Under the pieces are notes generated by a model that was not told where the DNA came from, searched no databases, and saw nothing but the letters and a program-made list of their open reading frames with translations. From Guyanagaster necrorhizus (taxonomy: Eukaryota > Basidiomycota > Agaricomycetes > Agaricales > Physalacriaceae), in assembly GCF_019112545.1 (NCBI RefSeq), contig NW_025064922.1:262302-326301 (forward strand): a DNA stretch of 64,000 nucleotides. The letters are read 5' to 3'. Position 1 is the stretch's first letter. Each line of letters begins with the position of its first letter. The translations under genes were made by a program, and so were the position numbers. Of the stretch, positions 34,606 through 45,855 are shown piece by piece.

Positions 34606-35340
34606 ATGGCTACCCTCCTTCCCATTCCGTAACCACCATCAACGCCATTTATAGGCAACATAACATCTTTGGACAAAGGTTCGGTGCTGTGTTTTCTAAG
34701 AGACCGGCAGCTGATATTTGCTCGTGGCAGATTTACCGACACGTGGTTTTCATCGACCCGCATATATCAACTCAACGTGTTAAGAGCTGTCCTGCTGGGC
34801 TGAGTTCACCTACAGGCAGGGTGGTAGTATTCGCCAGTTCATACAACCTTGTCAACGAGCTGTCGGATGATTCGAGATTCCGGAAATCAGTTGGTAGCTT
34901 TTTTTTCTCCTACGTCTACATGCTAGCTGTCTGACTATCCATTACAGGCAGCGCATTAAAGGAACGCGAAATCTCGTTCATGATGGAATCTTCACAGCGT
35001 GTTTCTCCGCCGTGCTTTCATATCGCTCTATACATGACAGGCTTTCAGTGATGAACTCAATTGGGCTATTGCACGTACGGAAGGGATTTCACTTGACTTA
35101 AGATGTGACCGTTGACATCCGTCGTCTCTCCCCATCGACTGCCTTCTTACACCCGCTTTCGGCGAAGATTACATCCTACAGAGAAGCGGGATATTCTCTA
35201 TTCTATGATGAACGAGAAGGACCCTAAGACGGGGTTGAAACTCTCGAACGAGAGTATTACCCACAACGTAGGCCTTTCTTTAATGTACTGCTTAGTGTCT
35301 AATGGCTCTTCTATTTAGCTTCTAACATTCCTCATCGCAG
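34606..35340 (+). pseudogene. CYP505-type P450 (P450foxy), 5' heme-domain fragment
   Basis: Starts at ATG 34606 (MATLLPIP, intron, GNITSLDKG). Spliced pieces follow: GRVVVFASSYNLVNELSDDS with RF, then GTRNLVHDGIFTA near 34960, and KRDILYSMMNEKDPKTGLKL with SNESITHN at 35184-35268. The last exon reads LLTFLIAG and ends at 35340. This is the N-terminal part of a self-sufficient P450:reductase fusion up to the I-helix, where HETT should follow. The ExxR and heme-Cys regions are absent. The matching reductase part is found 4 kb downstream at 39330-40884, so the gene has been split. Confidence 0.7.
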
Positions 35341-35537
35341 GTGCAATTTTTCCTTTTTTTCCTTTTTTCTCGTAAATGGACTCTGAATCATGTCAGGACC
35401 CCCTGCCCGATTTTAGCCGCGCCGCCCCCTTGTGACAAATCGAAATACGATTGACGCCACGCGACCACGTGTTTCTGAAAGTTTACCTTGTCACTACCAC
35501 CATTGTTCTACGCAACCGACTTTAAAAACACGCAAAA
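35341..35537. promoter_or_regulatory. Junction and upstream region of the FunK1 gene
   Basis: CYP505 homology stops at 35340 with a GTGCAA that would have been the next donor site. A T-rich run and a TTTAAAAA stretch precede the FunK1 ATG at 35538. No specific binding site can be assigned. Confidence 0.3.
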
Positions 35538-38217
35538 ATGGCTGCCGCTGTATTGTTTCTTGACCCCCTACTCACTTTCTACCCAACTCAATTAAACGAT
35601 TCGAATTCTTCGCCTCGAAATGCTGGCTCTGGGTTCCCCTCCACCCGAGAGAGGAAGACTCCGCCGCCAGAAGAGTCTGTAGCTGAACAGATACGCTCCT
35701 CTGTGCAGAGCACTCCGCTCAGCAATCACGTCCCAACTGTGAATCCCACAGCCAACGCGGATCATCTTGTGGCAGACTTCGAACGGTACATCCTAGAAGA
35801 TCTTAGAAACCGCGTTTTCATGTCTGCCGACCATTATTTTACGAATATTCTCCATCTTCCTGACGACTGGCGGACGGATGGCGAGATAAAATCTCGAATC
35901 GAGGCCCTCAAAAACGACGTTGTATTCAAGAATGATGTCAAGACCTACATCCAATTGTGCAATGAGAACAATCCCGGGGAGAAGTCCTTCTACCATCCCC
36001 ACGGCCTCATGTGTAACAGTGCGTTCGACGTTCTCGGTGCCACTGAAGACTCTCGACTTTGCATCTATCGACCAGACGCGAAGCCGGTTGCCGGCGGTTT
36101 AGAAAAGAACGTCCCTGATACCTTGGGTGTTCTTCGCGCGATGTTCAACAGTTCCGGAAACGTTGTTGACAACATGAAGGACAAAGGCCCAGAGTATAAC
36201 TTTGCGTGGGCGCAAACAATGCATTGGCAGGAATTCAAGCCTAATGCGTGCTACCTCGACGAGGGAACGGAAGCTATCTATAGAGTTATAACACCTGGTA
36301 AGCACTACTATTCTTTTCCTACTGTGTTCTTCTCACTTATACTTATATCAGAGGGTGAGGATCCTAAGGGAGAGGTGAGAGGCAAAACCCGAGACCCTGG
36401 CGGCATCCTCCCTCCGGTCATGTCGCGCACGGGCTCCACGTTGAAGAGGCGTCATTCGGAAGATGAGCTTCCTCGTATCCACTCCAAGTATGCGCGCTAT
36501 GGGACGACGTCCGAAGTTTCGCAGGCCAGGAAAGGAACAGACGAGTCGCTGGCACATAGTTCTGCGAAAGAGGGAGTCGCGGCGGAAGATGTTGCGCGAC
36601 GGGAGGAAGAAGAAACCCAGGCTCGCCGAGCCGCCCGCCTCCAGTGTGGTCGTTACACCCTCGAGATGCTGTCTACTGCCGGTTTTCGGACGCACTGTAT
36701 TGGCGCTCTGGTTACTGTGGGACAGATACAACCCCTCCACTACGATCGCTCCGTCATCATTGTGTGCAAATCGATTGACATGTTCAAATCGCATGGCAAG
36801 CGACCGAAGATTACGGAAGAGGTTGTGACGGACGAGTTCGCCGCAGTGCTCATCGGATTGGGTCGACTCACTGTGAAGCAGCGGGACATCCAAGAAGAAT
36901 TCTGCGATGACAGGACGCTCATCGAGAATCATAAGATGTACATGGACATGTGTGGCAACCCCAGGAACAAGGAGAATTTTGACAAGACGGCTATCTTCGT
37001 TGGGGTGAAGTTGAAGTTGGGTAAAGATGATAAGAAGGTTGAGGTCACCCTTGGCCGAATTCTTTTGCGCCAGCCTGGGATTATCGGTCGGGATACTTGC
37101 ATCGTCGAGGTGACATCGGAGCACGAGGAGTGGAAGGGTAAAGAACTTGTTGTCAAGATCAGCTGGCCTGCTGCCAGTCGAAAATCAGAGGCAGAATTTG
37201 TCATTAGAGCCAGAGAGAAGGCGCGATCCATGCCGCAAGGGAAAAGGCCAGACTGGGCCTTAGACCATTTGCCCGACGTTCTCCTTTCTCAAGACTTTGA
37301 CTACGGCACGGATTCTACTCAGGTGAATCTCGTCGCTTTCTTTGCAACAGCCATATTTGCAAAGGAGGAAAAGTTCGAGTATGAAAAACGCGTCTGTCGA
37401 GTTACGGTCCAGGAGAGGCTGTATCCTCTTGAAGAACTGCGGACGGTTCAAGAGTATGCTCAGGTCTTTTTTGATATTTTGCAGAGTGTGTATTTTTTTT
37501 TTTTGGTTTTCGCGGTGTTTTCTGACGGCTGGCATAGTTCACAAATGGCTGTACGATCACCCAGGAATCCTCCACCGTGATATCAGTCCTGGAAATATCA
37601 TGTGGCGCCGAACCGTCGACGGTCATTTACGTGGGGTCCTCAACGACTTTGACTTGTCTGCCTACCGACATGATACTGGCCCTTCATTGCGTCAGCGCAC
37701 CGGTACTCTACCCTACATGGCGTTCGAACTCCTCATCGATGACGAAAATGGTCATCCACCCAAGCACCTCTATCGACACGATGTAGAGTCCATCTTCTAC
37801 GTCATTCTCCTCCTCTGTTGTCGTTACATGGTCGTGGCTAAACAAGACCTTGATGGACGCCCGATCCTGGAACGCACGCGAGTCCATTCCCCATTCAATA
37901 GCTGGTATAAACTCGATCGTGATGATTTGAAGTACAAGAAGTGCTTTTTTATTACGAAAATTGACTCATTTTCTCCTATGGCAAACAGTGGCTTCACTGA
38001 CTTTCAGTCCTGGATAAATCGCATTCGCCAGCAATTCCTGCTAGGGTTCCATGCTAAGAACGGACATATACTACGGAAGGACCTTGGAGTCATGGAGTCC
38101 TTTGAGGATGAAACTCTGCAGACCTGGGTTTCTTACTCAGCCATTGTCAAGACCTGTAGTGAATTCGCTGGTTCGGCTCTCATAGTACACAACGACCAGG
38201 TCAAAGAGGGCGCCTAG
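35538..38217 (+). CDS. FunK1 fungal-specific protein kinase
   Basis: Three exons, 35538-36297, 36352-37485 and 37538-38217, give 857 residues. The C-terminal catalytic part has LHRDISPGNIMWRR (catalytic loop), LNDFDLSAY (DFD in place of DFG), GTLPYMAFELL (activation segment and APE-like) and HDVESIFYVILLLCCRY. These are characteristic of the FunK1 (Pkinase_fungal) family, which is expanded in mushroom-forming fungi; its biological role is mostly unknown. The N-terminal half shows the usual FunK1 pre-kinase region (DEGTEAIYRVITP, TLEMLSTAGFRTHCIGALV). The second intron follows ILQ and its exact donor is slightly uncertain because of repeated GT. The gene is intact although it lies between two halves of a broken CYP505. 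Confidence 0.88.
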
Positions 38218-38650
38218 TACTAGATCATAGTCCTCACACTTTCTTGTAATCTTCATCCTTTCCGCGGCCAAATAAATGTGTTCTCTTCTGACTTCAGTCA
38301 CTGGCTGGCTAGCCGAGTTTCGCGAGAAAATCGTAGGGTCTAAAGAAGTGTGTCTACACATCCTATCATGAATTAATTTTCTCATGGTTGAACTCGATAG
38401 ACATCCTGAACCAACGAGCGCCGTTAAGCTTCGGGCACGACAGGCTTCTAAAAGCTGTTCAAGCAACGGAAGCACCATCGTTCGTTCTAAGCTTGTATCA
38501 CCCTGGCTGTCCTCACCGTGACTGCCAAACTTCATAATATTACTACCATCATCCAAAATACATGCGTGTACGGTAATCTTTGATTGGACGATATGTAAAG
38601 TACTATCAATTGGTCCAGGTAATCGTGGTTCAATGCCTCAGGATAGCATC
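38218..38650. other. Intergenic, nothing recognised
   Basis: 3' flank of FunK1. A minus-strand frame at 38137-38556 overlaps the FunK1 end and has no recognisable features. The right edge holds the target duplication GCATC (38646-38650) of the adjacent LTR. Confidence 0.4.
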
Positions 38651-38867
38651 TGTTGGGATTTTGCTGGAAAGTTCTAGAAAGGGCAATCCGGCATCATGCC
38701 GAGAGTTGATGAGTAAGCCCGAGAGAAAGAGAAAGTTGTAGTAAATTCTAGATACAAGCCTGGAGAGTATAAATACGAGCTCTGTAGGAGCTGCAGAATA
38801 AGGAGTTCATACCTTCTGGCCTTACCAGCCTGGAGTCTACCCTGCGCATCACCGAGGATTCCCAACA
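38651..38867 (+). mobile_element. Solo LTR (217 bp) with 5-bp target duplication GCATC
   Basis: TGTTGGGA at the left end and TCCCAACA at the right end form the terminal inverted repeat. GCATC flanks both sides (38646-38650 and 38868-38872). TATAAATA near 38768 gives the likely transcriptional orientation. The length is identical to the relative at 17979-18195. No internal genes remain, consistent with recombination between the two LTRs of a former element. Confidence 0.85.
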
Positions 38868-38872
38868 GCATC

Positions 38873-39376
38873 CATATTGAAAACAGCGATAGGGTCGGTT
38901 GAGAAGGTCACAGAGGTCGCGATATTCGTGGTGTTGGGATGCCGATCCGGGGCCACGGAAGCCGTACATGGAATTGGCGTTGGGAAGGCAGACCCTGAAT
39001 GTGAACAACCATTCTTCGGCCCTGTCCTTGAACTCGTCTAGCCAAGCCTTCCTCTCTGCCATTTTCTTCTCCCTATATATCTCCGCACGGGTCAGCCCTG
39101 GGCTTGATGGATTATACGAGACTTGTGTCGTAAAGTGTGCAAAACCGGCGGTATGTGTAGTCCATATAATTACGGCAAGTCTAGGTATTTGACCTCTGCA
39201 GCTGTGTGTGCATCTGCGAAAGTGAGTATCTGTGACAGACTGCTGGCGCCATTCATATTCCCTATGACGAGAACGAAAAGACCGTGAGAGAACATCAAAG
39301 TCTCCACGAACCGCGGGCTACCCAAGGTCGTTTCGAGACCGGTACGAGTCGTGGCCGAGAATCGGCGACAACGCAA
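38873..39376 (-). other. Unrecognised minus-strand coding fragment, cut by the LTR
   Basis: Two exon-like pieces occur. One reads RTGLETTLGSPRFVETLMFS (39376-39170). The other reads MAERKAWLDEFKDRAEEWLF and continues to LLNRPYRCFQ at 38885. The second runs straight into the solo LTR, which has probably disrupted it. The amino-acid composition looks protein-like but I do not recognise the family. Confidence 0.3.
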
Positions 39377-40884
39377 ATCAGTTTATCCCTTGGATGATGA
39401 GCCTTCTGGGACATGAGCTGGATGGAGTACATTTCGCCGTATTTGGACGCGGTAACCATGAGTGGAGAAAGACGTACCAACGGAACTCTAGACTATGTGA
39501 CGAGTTACTTGAGAAACGAGGCGAACGTAGGATTGTCGATAGAGGGGAAGGAGACGCTACGGATGGGAACATATCTGATGTGTTTGAGCAGTTCAAGAGG
39601 TCCTTGTGGGAGGTTCTCTCTAGAGTGAGTCTCCTCACTGAAGTCACATTATCGTCTTTTGATTTGGTTGATCGCAGGAGTATTATGCTTTTAGGAGTTC
39701 ATTTCAGGTGCAAGTTCTGGATAGCTGAAGAGCGGCAATACTTCAGCATTCAGGGATGGTTTTGAGCTGTATGCAGTTGAATGTGTTGTTGACTCAACCC
39801 GGCTTTCCGGTCAAACGTCATGAGGACGGGAAGATATGTATATATCATTCATGGGCTCATTATCTGAGTCATTATTAGAGGCTGATCTACTCGATGGTAT
39901 GACTTATCGTGCTGGCGATTACTTATCCATGTGAGTCTGCCACAGTACCACGCAAGATTGAAATTGATTTCTGTCTTTCTGAGCTTGCCATAAATTCCTT
40001 CTCGGGATGTCCATCGCGTGTTTGCCCATTTCAAATTATCTTTTGACCAAGAGGCAAGCGTTCTGTCTGCTGTTTTCGCAAGCGTCGTCTTGTGAATATC
40101 CCTTGTAGATCAAAATTTCGATGTCAAGTACGGCCCTTCTTCCCTTAGGAGAACGCATACCATTGTCAAGCGTTCTCAACCGGTTTATTGAACTCTCACG
40201 ACCTGCCACAAAAGATGACATAGTCGGCCTTATGGATTTCGCAAAGTCGGACTGCTCTCGATGTTATTTCCGTGATCTCATCACCAACCATACCCACGCT
40301 GTAACATCAAAATGACTTGGCGTTCTCGACATTCTGGAGCGGCAAGGTTTCGACCGCAGAGATCTCCCCCTAGATAAATTCATCTGCATGCTTCCTTCAA
40401 TATGACAAAGACAATATTCAATCTCCTCGTCGCCACTGTGGAATAGCCATCGCGTTTGTCGCACATTCAGCGTCCTGGATTCACCTCCTCTTTGTGTGTC
40501 GAAAACTCACACATATATGGGGGGTAGCATCCAATTACCTTGCAAATATGTGTACAGGAGACCAAGTCCTGGTCACCGTCAGATGCTCCGTTGCCAATTC
40601 TCGCTTGCTCTCAGATGTTTCCCGAACCCTGGTGATAATCTGTGCTGGATCTGGTTTCACGCCACTGAGAGGGTTCATTCAAGAGCGTGCAGTGCGGAAA
40701 CGAGCAGGCGAAGACGTTGGGAAAATCTTGCTTTTCGTGGGATGCAGACCCCCTGGTGGAGATTTTCTGTATTCTGATACGGATTTAAAGGAGTGGGCGG
40801 GTATTGGACTAGTGGATGTTCGTGTGGCGTTCTCTCGGTGCGCGGATAAATCTCAAGGATGCTGTTATGTACAAGAGTGAGTGT
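39330..40884 (+). pseudogene. CYP505-type reductase domain relic
   Basis: Begins in the FMN domain at DNANQFIPWMMSLLGHELDG then VHFAVFGRGNHEW, with RRIVDRGEGDATDGNISDVF downstream. Connecting and FAD-domain pieces are VLLTQPGFPVKRHED, MTYRAGDYLSM, SRDVHRVFAHFKLSFDQEAS, RFIELSRPATKDDIVGLM and VLDILERQGFDRRDLPLDKF. NADPH-domain pieces are GVASNYLANMCTGDQVLV, LVIICAGSGFTPLRGFIQER and LLFVGCRPPGGDFLYSDTDL. Stops and frame changes separate several blocks (for example near 39975 and 40315), so it is dead. It presumably once continued the P450 fragment at 34606-35340. The relic stops shortly before the boundary of the inverted duplication at 40933. Confidence 0.8.
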
Positions 40885-40932
40885 GTTAGATGCAGTTGTA
40901 TTTCACCTTCTAATGTCTCTTTGTTTTGCACC

Positions 40933-41871
40933 GCAGAGTTCGTTCGATTCAAGGCATACGTCTCTACAGACGTCTCCTCCAGCGACACCGCCCCCCGTAC
41001 CCGGTCCCAAAAGTCTTCCTCAACTCATTATTCCCGACAAAGATAGTCCTGCCATTCCAGCATCCCGATACCTTCTTACGCGTCCGATTGCAAAGATGGA
41101 AACGCCCATCGAGTCACCGCCCACGTCTTCTTCTTCATCTGTCTCATCCGAATCTCTGTACTCCCAAGCGAGCGCTTCAACGCGCAGACACACCATGCTA
41201 TCAGTGTATGAAGTACCACCGCCCGTTCCACCTATTCCCTTCGCTTTCCGATCTAGCTCAGGTCTGCGCGCTCTGCCTCAGATTCTGGATCACGTTTTGA
41301 AACGGGCGCGCGGGGAAAAACAGCAGGACGACTTGCACAGGATGCCGACAAAAGTCATAGCCGGTTTGGTGAAAGGTCGGGTAAAACGGGCCAAAGGGGC
41401 AGACTTAGACCGCTATGGGAGCAGAGTGTCGCGTATCGAGAGGCAGATTCTATTGTTGGAGGATATCCGTACGTTTCATTTTATCTTACTTTTCAATCAC
41501 TCGTTCTATTTACTTTATATATACTTACACCTCCTGTCGTTTCCCGATCACCTATATAGTCCAGCCGTTCCTACCTGTATGCTTCAGTCGCTTCACCCAC
41601 GTTGTGCCCGACTGAGATACTCACATATATTCTTCTGTCAATATCCATCAAGTCTATCGCTTCATCGTCAGATGAGGAGGGGGAGACGACATCTATGTCC
41701 GTGTATTACCCACACTTGGAGCGGACACGGAGGTGGTGGGAGAAGAGGTCACAAGCTCGGATGGACACAGTAACGGAGATGTCGTCGCCGCCGTCGCCGG
41801 ATGCTAATTACACATTTAACGTTTCGACTTCTCCTTTACGGGTGAGGAAGAATTCTCTAACCGCTTCGTAA
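40933..41871 (+). pseudogene. Truncated duplicate of the single-pass membrane protein
   Basis: Carries the distal two-thirds of the protein at 19003-20241, starting at the FVRF/SSFDSRHTS region. The N-terminus and transmembrane helix are missing. An AT-rich stretch of about 190 bases between RIER and SIKSIASSSDEEGE interrupts the frame, though a donor and acceptor there could make it an intron. The tail ends STSPLRVRKNSLTAS, as in the parent. Without a start or membrane anchor it is unlikely to work. Confidence 0.7.
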
Positions 41872-42549
41872 CGTTTCAATGGACTCTCACTTGTATACTC
41901 TATGAAGAGCGACGTAAGTATTTGGACGACGGCCGTGCATATTTATGTATAACTTATTCTATAGGACTTCATTCGTTTTAGGTTCATACTATTGACATTG
42001 TATCCCCATAACTGTACATTATGGAAGCGTTTCGAACTCATGGTAGCCAAGCTCCGAATTCTCCCACAGCTCACTGAAACTGCGGCGAACTGTGGATTTA
42101 TTATTTACAGCTGAGCTTCCACATAAACGTCATTATCTCCTTGTCTGTCGGTGGAGCAGTGCTTTGTCGGGCACGTTCCGCAGTGCTCGTAACAGAATTT
42201 GCGTTCTTTTTACTCAAGACCAAAGAAACAGGCCATTAAGTTGGTATAGTAGGGGTCATCGCCAGCGGTTTGCCGCTAACCATCAGCATGATGTCAGTCC
42301 AAGTCCACCGTATGCTACTATGTAATGTGTCCCACATATTCAGAGCTCTGTGCTATGGTCATGCGTTCTCCGATTTACGTCTCGCTGCCAGGAAAAGCCA
42401 CGACGCTCAGTATCATTGCAAGCCCTGTTTCTGCGATTATGCGTGTGTTGGGACCGATGGTACTGCCCGCTTGCCATTCCCCATCTGTTAGCATCTCGGC
42501 CCATAAAAGTAGATGAAAAAGTGTCAGATATCTTTGCCGAGGAATCCCA

Positions 42550-43382
42550 TCCAGTCATCTCTCATTGCCTTAGAGGTTTGACAAGGTATATGTGCTGCAG
42601 TTGTTTCTTGTTTCTTGTTGATAGTCCAAGTGGCATCTGGGCAGATAAAATGACACAGATTATGGACCTTTCTGTGGAATCACAGTTGCTCCACAAGCTT
42701 CCACTTGTTCATCGTCCAAAAGGCTTCGGAAAAACCTCCTTTTTGTCTATGCTAGAGTTTTTCTATGACTGCAAACATTACACAAAGCCCATCTCCGATG
42801 CGGCACTCAAGTTTACAAGTGTGAGGATGTTGATTTGGATGCACCACATTGTGACTTGGTCTTGTCTTCGATCTGTCAGTGCCATCAGTGAAAGATTTTC
42901 GCCGTTCACTTGGATTTACATTGATGGCATGTTCAGAAAGTTTTTATTGAAATACCAGGAGGAGCTCATGATCAATCCTATGCTTCTTAGCGAGGCTAGG
43001 ATATTCACATTTGACGAAGTTCTGGTTCGTTGTGTTTTTGTGCCATTACTTCATTTAAGTGACATATTGGTTTTGCCCCAAGGTTCTTGTTCATCAAAAA
43101 AAGTGGGACATCTCTATCTTCATCGACAACTACAATGCATCATCCATCGCCTCTTGGAACTCATCTGAAGTCAATGAGTGCCTAACCCAAATGATTACTT
43201 TGCCCCTTTCCAATGCTTTGTTTTTTGTCCAAGGGCTCATTATGGGCACTGGGTTTGCACCGGATCCTCTAATCAATCCCTACTCTTGTGATGTTTGGTC
43301 TCTGGTGGCCATCGATATGACCGATGAGGATGTGGTGGAAGCCACATTTGGTTTCACCGTTGACGAGGTTCACAAGCTCTAA
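42550..43382 (+). pseudogene. AAA-ATPase-like (PF09820-like) gene or relic 1, arm B
   Basis: A P-loop-like VHRPKGFGKTSFLSMLEFFY is followed by DGMFRKFLLKYQEEL. After an intron near 43030-43080 come ISIFIDNYNASSIASW, GLIMGTGFAPDPLIN and MTDEDVVEATFGFTVDEVHK, with a stop at 43382. These blocks match the second copy at 43738-45105 and define an expanded basidiomycete ATPase-like family whose function is largely unknown. An upstream start could not be fixed, and part of the middle may be frameshifted (around 42830-42920). It is called a probable pseudogene. This segment is missing from arm A. Confidence 0.5.
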
Positions 43383-43737
43383 TGGCACTTTGCAGTCCAC
43401 TCTGTTGAGGCAGGGCTTGTATCCTATCAGTTTGGTCACCGAAAGGCGTGTTCCATGTACTCCATGACAGATGTGTTCAAAACCCTTCTTCTCCTACTGG
43501 CCTGTAGATTATGTTTGTAAAGAAACATAGTGTATGTTGTTTCGTAATTAGCTATGGCCTTGGACTTGTGGGCAGACAAGTTAACCTCAGTTTGAGTCCA
43601 ATACAACTTGAGAACTAGGAACACGTTATCATGTGATCGAGTACATGCCTTAACACTTTTACACGCCGTCACTCGACGTCAAATGCGTCCTCCCCCGCGG
43701 TTTCTGAGCCCCATACAGGGTAATCTGTCGTGGCAAT

Positions 43738-45105
43738 AACCTTTCTGATCTGTTCGAGGCCGTCAAAGACGTCCACGACGATGAATACTATTGTCAGTTG
43801 CCAGTTGGCGACCACGCGTGGATTCTGACGGGAAAAGTGGGCCACCCGTCAGTAGCGAGATCCGAAACGCCTGCTGCTTGCGTGGATATAGACCAGAGGG
43901 CGTCGAACGTGATCTCAAGAGGGCTGCACTACTGTCGCATGGTTTTTCGACAGCGAGGACTCGGACGGTGCGTTCATCAAGGATTCATGCGTCATCTTTC
44001 TAACATGTCATGTAGGATCCGAAAGTTCAGCCTCCGATACCCTTGTTAGTTATTATTCGACCTCACCCTCCGCGTAGGTTCCTTTCCGTCACACTCCGAG
44101 AGCAGTTGTTGTACCTCCAGTCCCATCAAAGTCAGTCAAGGGATTTTTAAGACTGATTGCCGTGAATCCGTACGTATACGTATCGTCGCCATGCCAGGTC
44201 TACTGACAGATGATACAGACATTACCATCGTGCTCTTTCACTGCATATCAAGATATTTCGTCGTCTCCTGGTGTCGTTGTCGTGTAGGTTGACAAAACAT
44301 CCTGTCTTACAGGATGACATAGCCTCGCGACTTTTGACCCCAGGCTCGTTCTTGTCCGTCGTCCCGCAGGCTTTGGGAAAACTTCATTCCTGGCCATGGC
44401 AGAGTTTTTCTACGACGTCAAACATCGCAACTCCCCCGTAACTCCCTCTGCGTTATCATCTACGTGGATCGGACACTTGTGTTGCAAACACTGGCAGATA
44501 CACAATAAACTTGCACGCGGACTTAGTGCTGACCTTTGACCTGGCCGCGACATGCGTATCTGATTTCGAAAAGTCGCTTGTCGAGCATGTCAACACGGTC
44601 TTGAAACGATTTTTGAACAAGAACCAACAGGAGCTCGAAATCACACCGAAGAATATCTCCTCTTATATTTACGGAGATGGGATCCACTCGTTGCCTGGAG
44701 TTTTGGTAAGGTTTTCCCTCTCCTTTTGTTAAATTTAACTTCTCATCTCCATTGCAGAACCTTGCACGCTCTCGGCTATGGAGCGTGTTTGTCTACATCG
44801 ATAACTATAACGCACCGTCTCTTGCTGCTGGGGATGCGGCTGAAATTAACGAATGCCTCGAGCGATTTCTTGTTGGTCCTCTTTCATGTTATCTGCATGA
44901 CTTCCACTCTGGTCTCATCATGGGCACTGGTGACGAACCGGATCCTCGCGTCAGTATGTATCACCCGCACCCTAATGTGTGGGAATGCATTGCTACTGAC
45001 ATGACTGACCACGAAACGATAGAAGTCTCTTTCGGTTTCATGCCTGACGAGGTTCACAAGCTGGCCTGTGAGTTTAAAGTCCAGCTTGGTCCCACGATGT
45101 TTTAG
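43738..45105 (+). pseudogene. AAA-ATPase-like (PF09820-like) gene or relic 2, arm B
   Basis: Pieces in order are DLFEAVKDVHDDEYYCQLPV and DHAWILTG (43750-43840), the intact P-loop RRPAGFGKTSFLAMAEFFYD (about 44357-44417), DFEKSLVEHVNTVLKRFLNK (44560-44620) and VFVYIDNYNAPSLAAGDAAE. GLIMGTGDEPDPR and MTDHETIEVSFGFMPDEVHK follow, with a stop at 45105. Introns with GT-AG can be placed at about 44286-44309 and 44707-44758. The region between about 43860 and 44040 does not keep one frame, so I cannot confirm an intact gene. The P-loop is preserved here and lost in arm A, so arm B is closer to the ancestral state. Confidence 0.55.
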
Positions 45106-45855
45106 TCCAAATTTGAAGAAAGTATATTCGATGAAAGAAGTGCTGGAGGAAATCGGAAGACTGTCGGCAGCGAGGGATTTTAGTATATTAATTCAATATT
45201 ACTGACTCCGACTATTCTATTTACAAAGTATAATGATATACATACAGTTCATGAGATTTGCAAGATGTCGAGATAAATGGTAATTCTCTGGCCGTTCACC
45301 CGGATGTCAGTAGGGAACACTCGCATGTTCGAGGGTCATCGCTGCGAAGGCCGATCCATTGCATACGTATCGCTGGGATGCGTCAGATGTCAGGAAGCAC
45401 TGGGTTTTGTGGCCCCGATGGCGCGTTCGCCATTCTGGATATGATTCGATGGTTGGCTGATGCCTCCAATGTAGTATTTCGACCTCGTAAACGTAGTCGA
45501 TTATTATACACCCCCCGGGCCTTCTATTTCTGCAATGTATGATTAACTGGTATACCTCCCATAGAAAGAGCTTCCCATCAGGTACTGAGGGTGGGAACAA
45601 ATGCATAATGGTTTGTACATGTGAAGCGGCCATGTTATGTCTTCAAAATAATTCGTCAAAAGTGCTGTAGTCCATACAAGGAATGGGCCAAGGCAGTAGA
45701 TGAGTGCCCCGCGCCGCGATCGACCATCTGCAACGTATAGAAATATCCGCCGTCAAAGATATCAGAACGCTATATTACAATTCTTATCATTTATACACAA
45801 CTAAAATACTAGAAAAATCGATAATATGTGAGCCGTACGCTGTTGAAAACACCAT
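45106..45855. other. Intergenic, nothing recognised
   Basis: Downstream flank of both convergent neighbours. Overlapping short frames on both strands have no motif. Confidence 0.4.

Larger units (their letters stand above)
40933..44770 (+). repeat. Inverted segmental duplication, arm B
   Basis: Matches 16771-19748 in reverse orientation. It has the full AAA-ATPase-like segment that arm A lacks (about 42570-43480) and an extra roughly 190 bases at about 41455-41650 inside the duplicated membrane-protein gene. It preserves the empty target site of the arm A LTR. Confidence 0.8.

Noticed and set aside
36348..37124. Minus-strand 258-codon frame
   Set aside because: Entirely antisense to FunK1 exon 2, which has clear family motifs.
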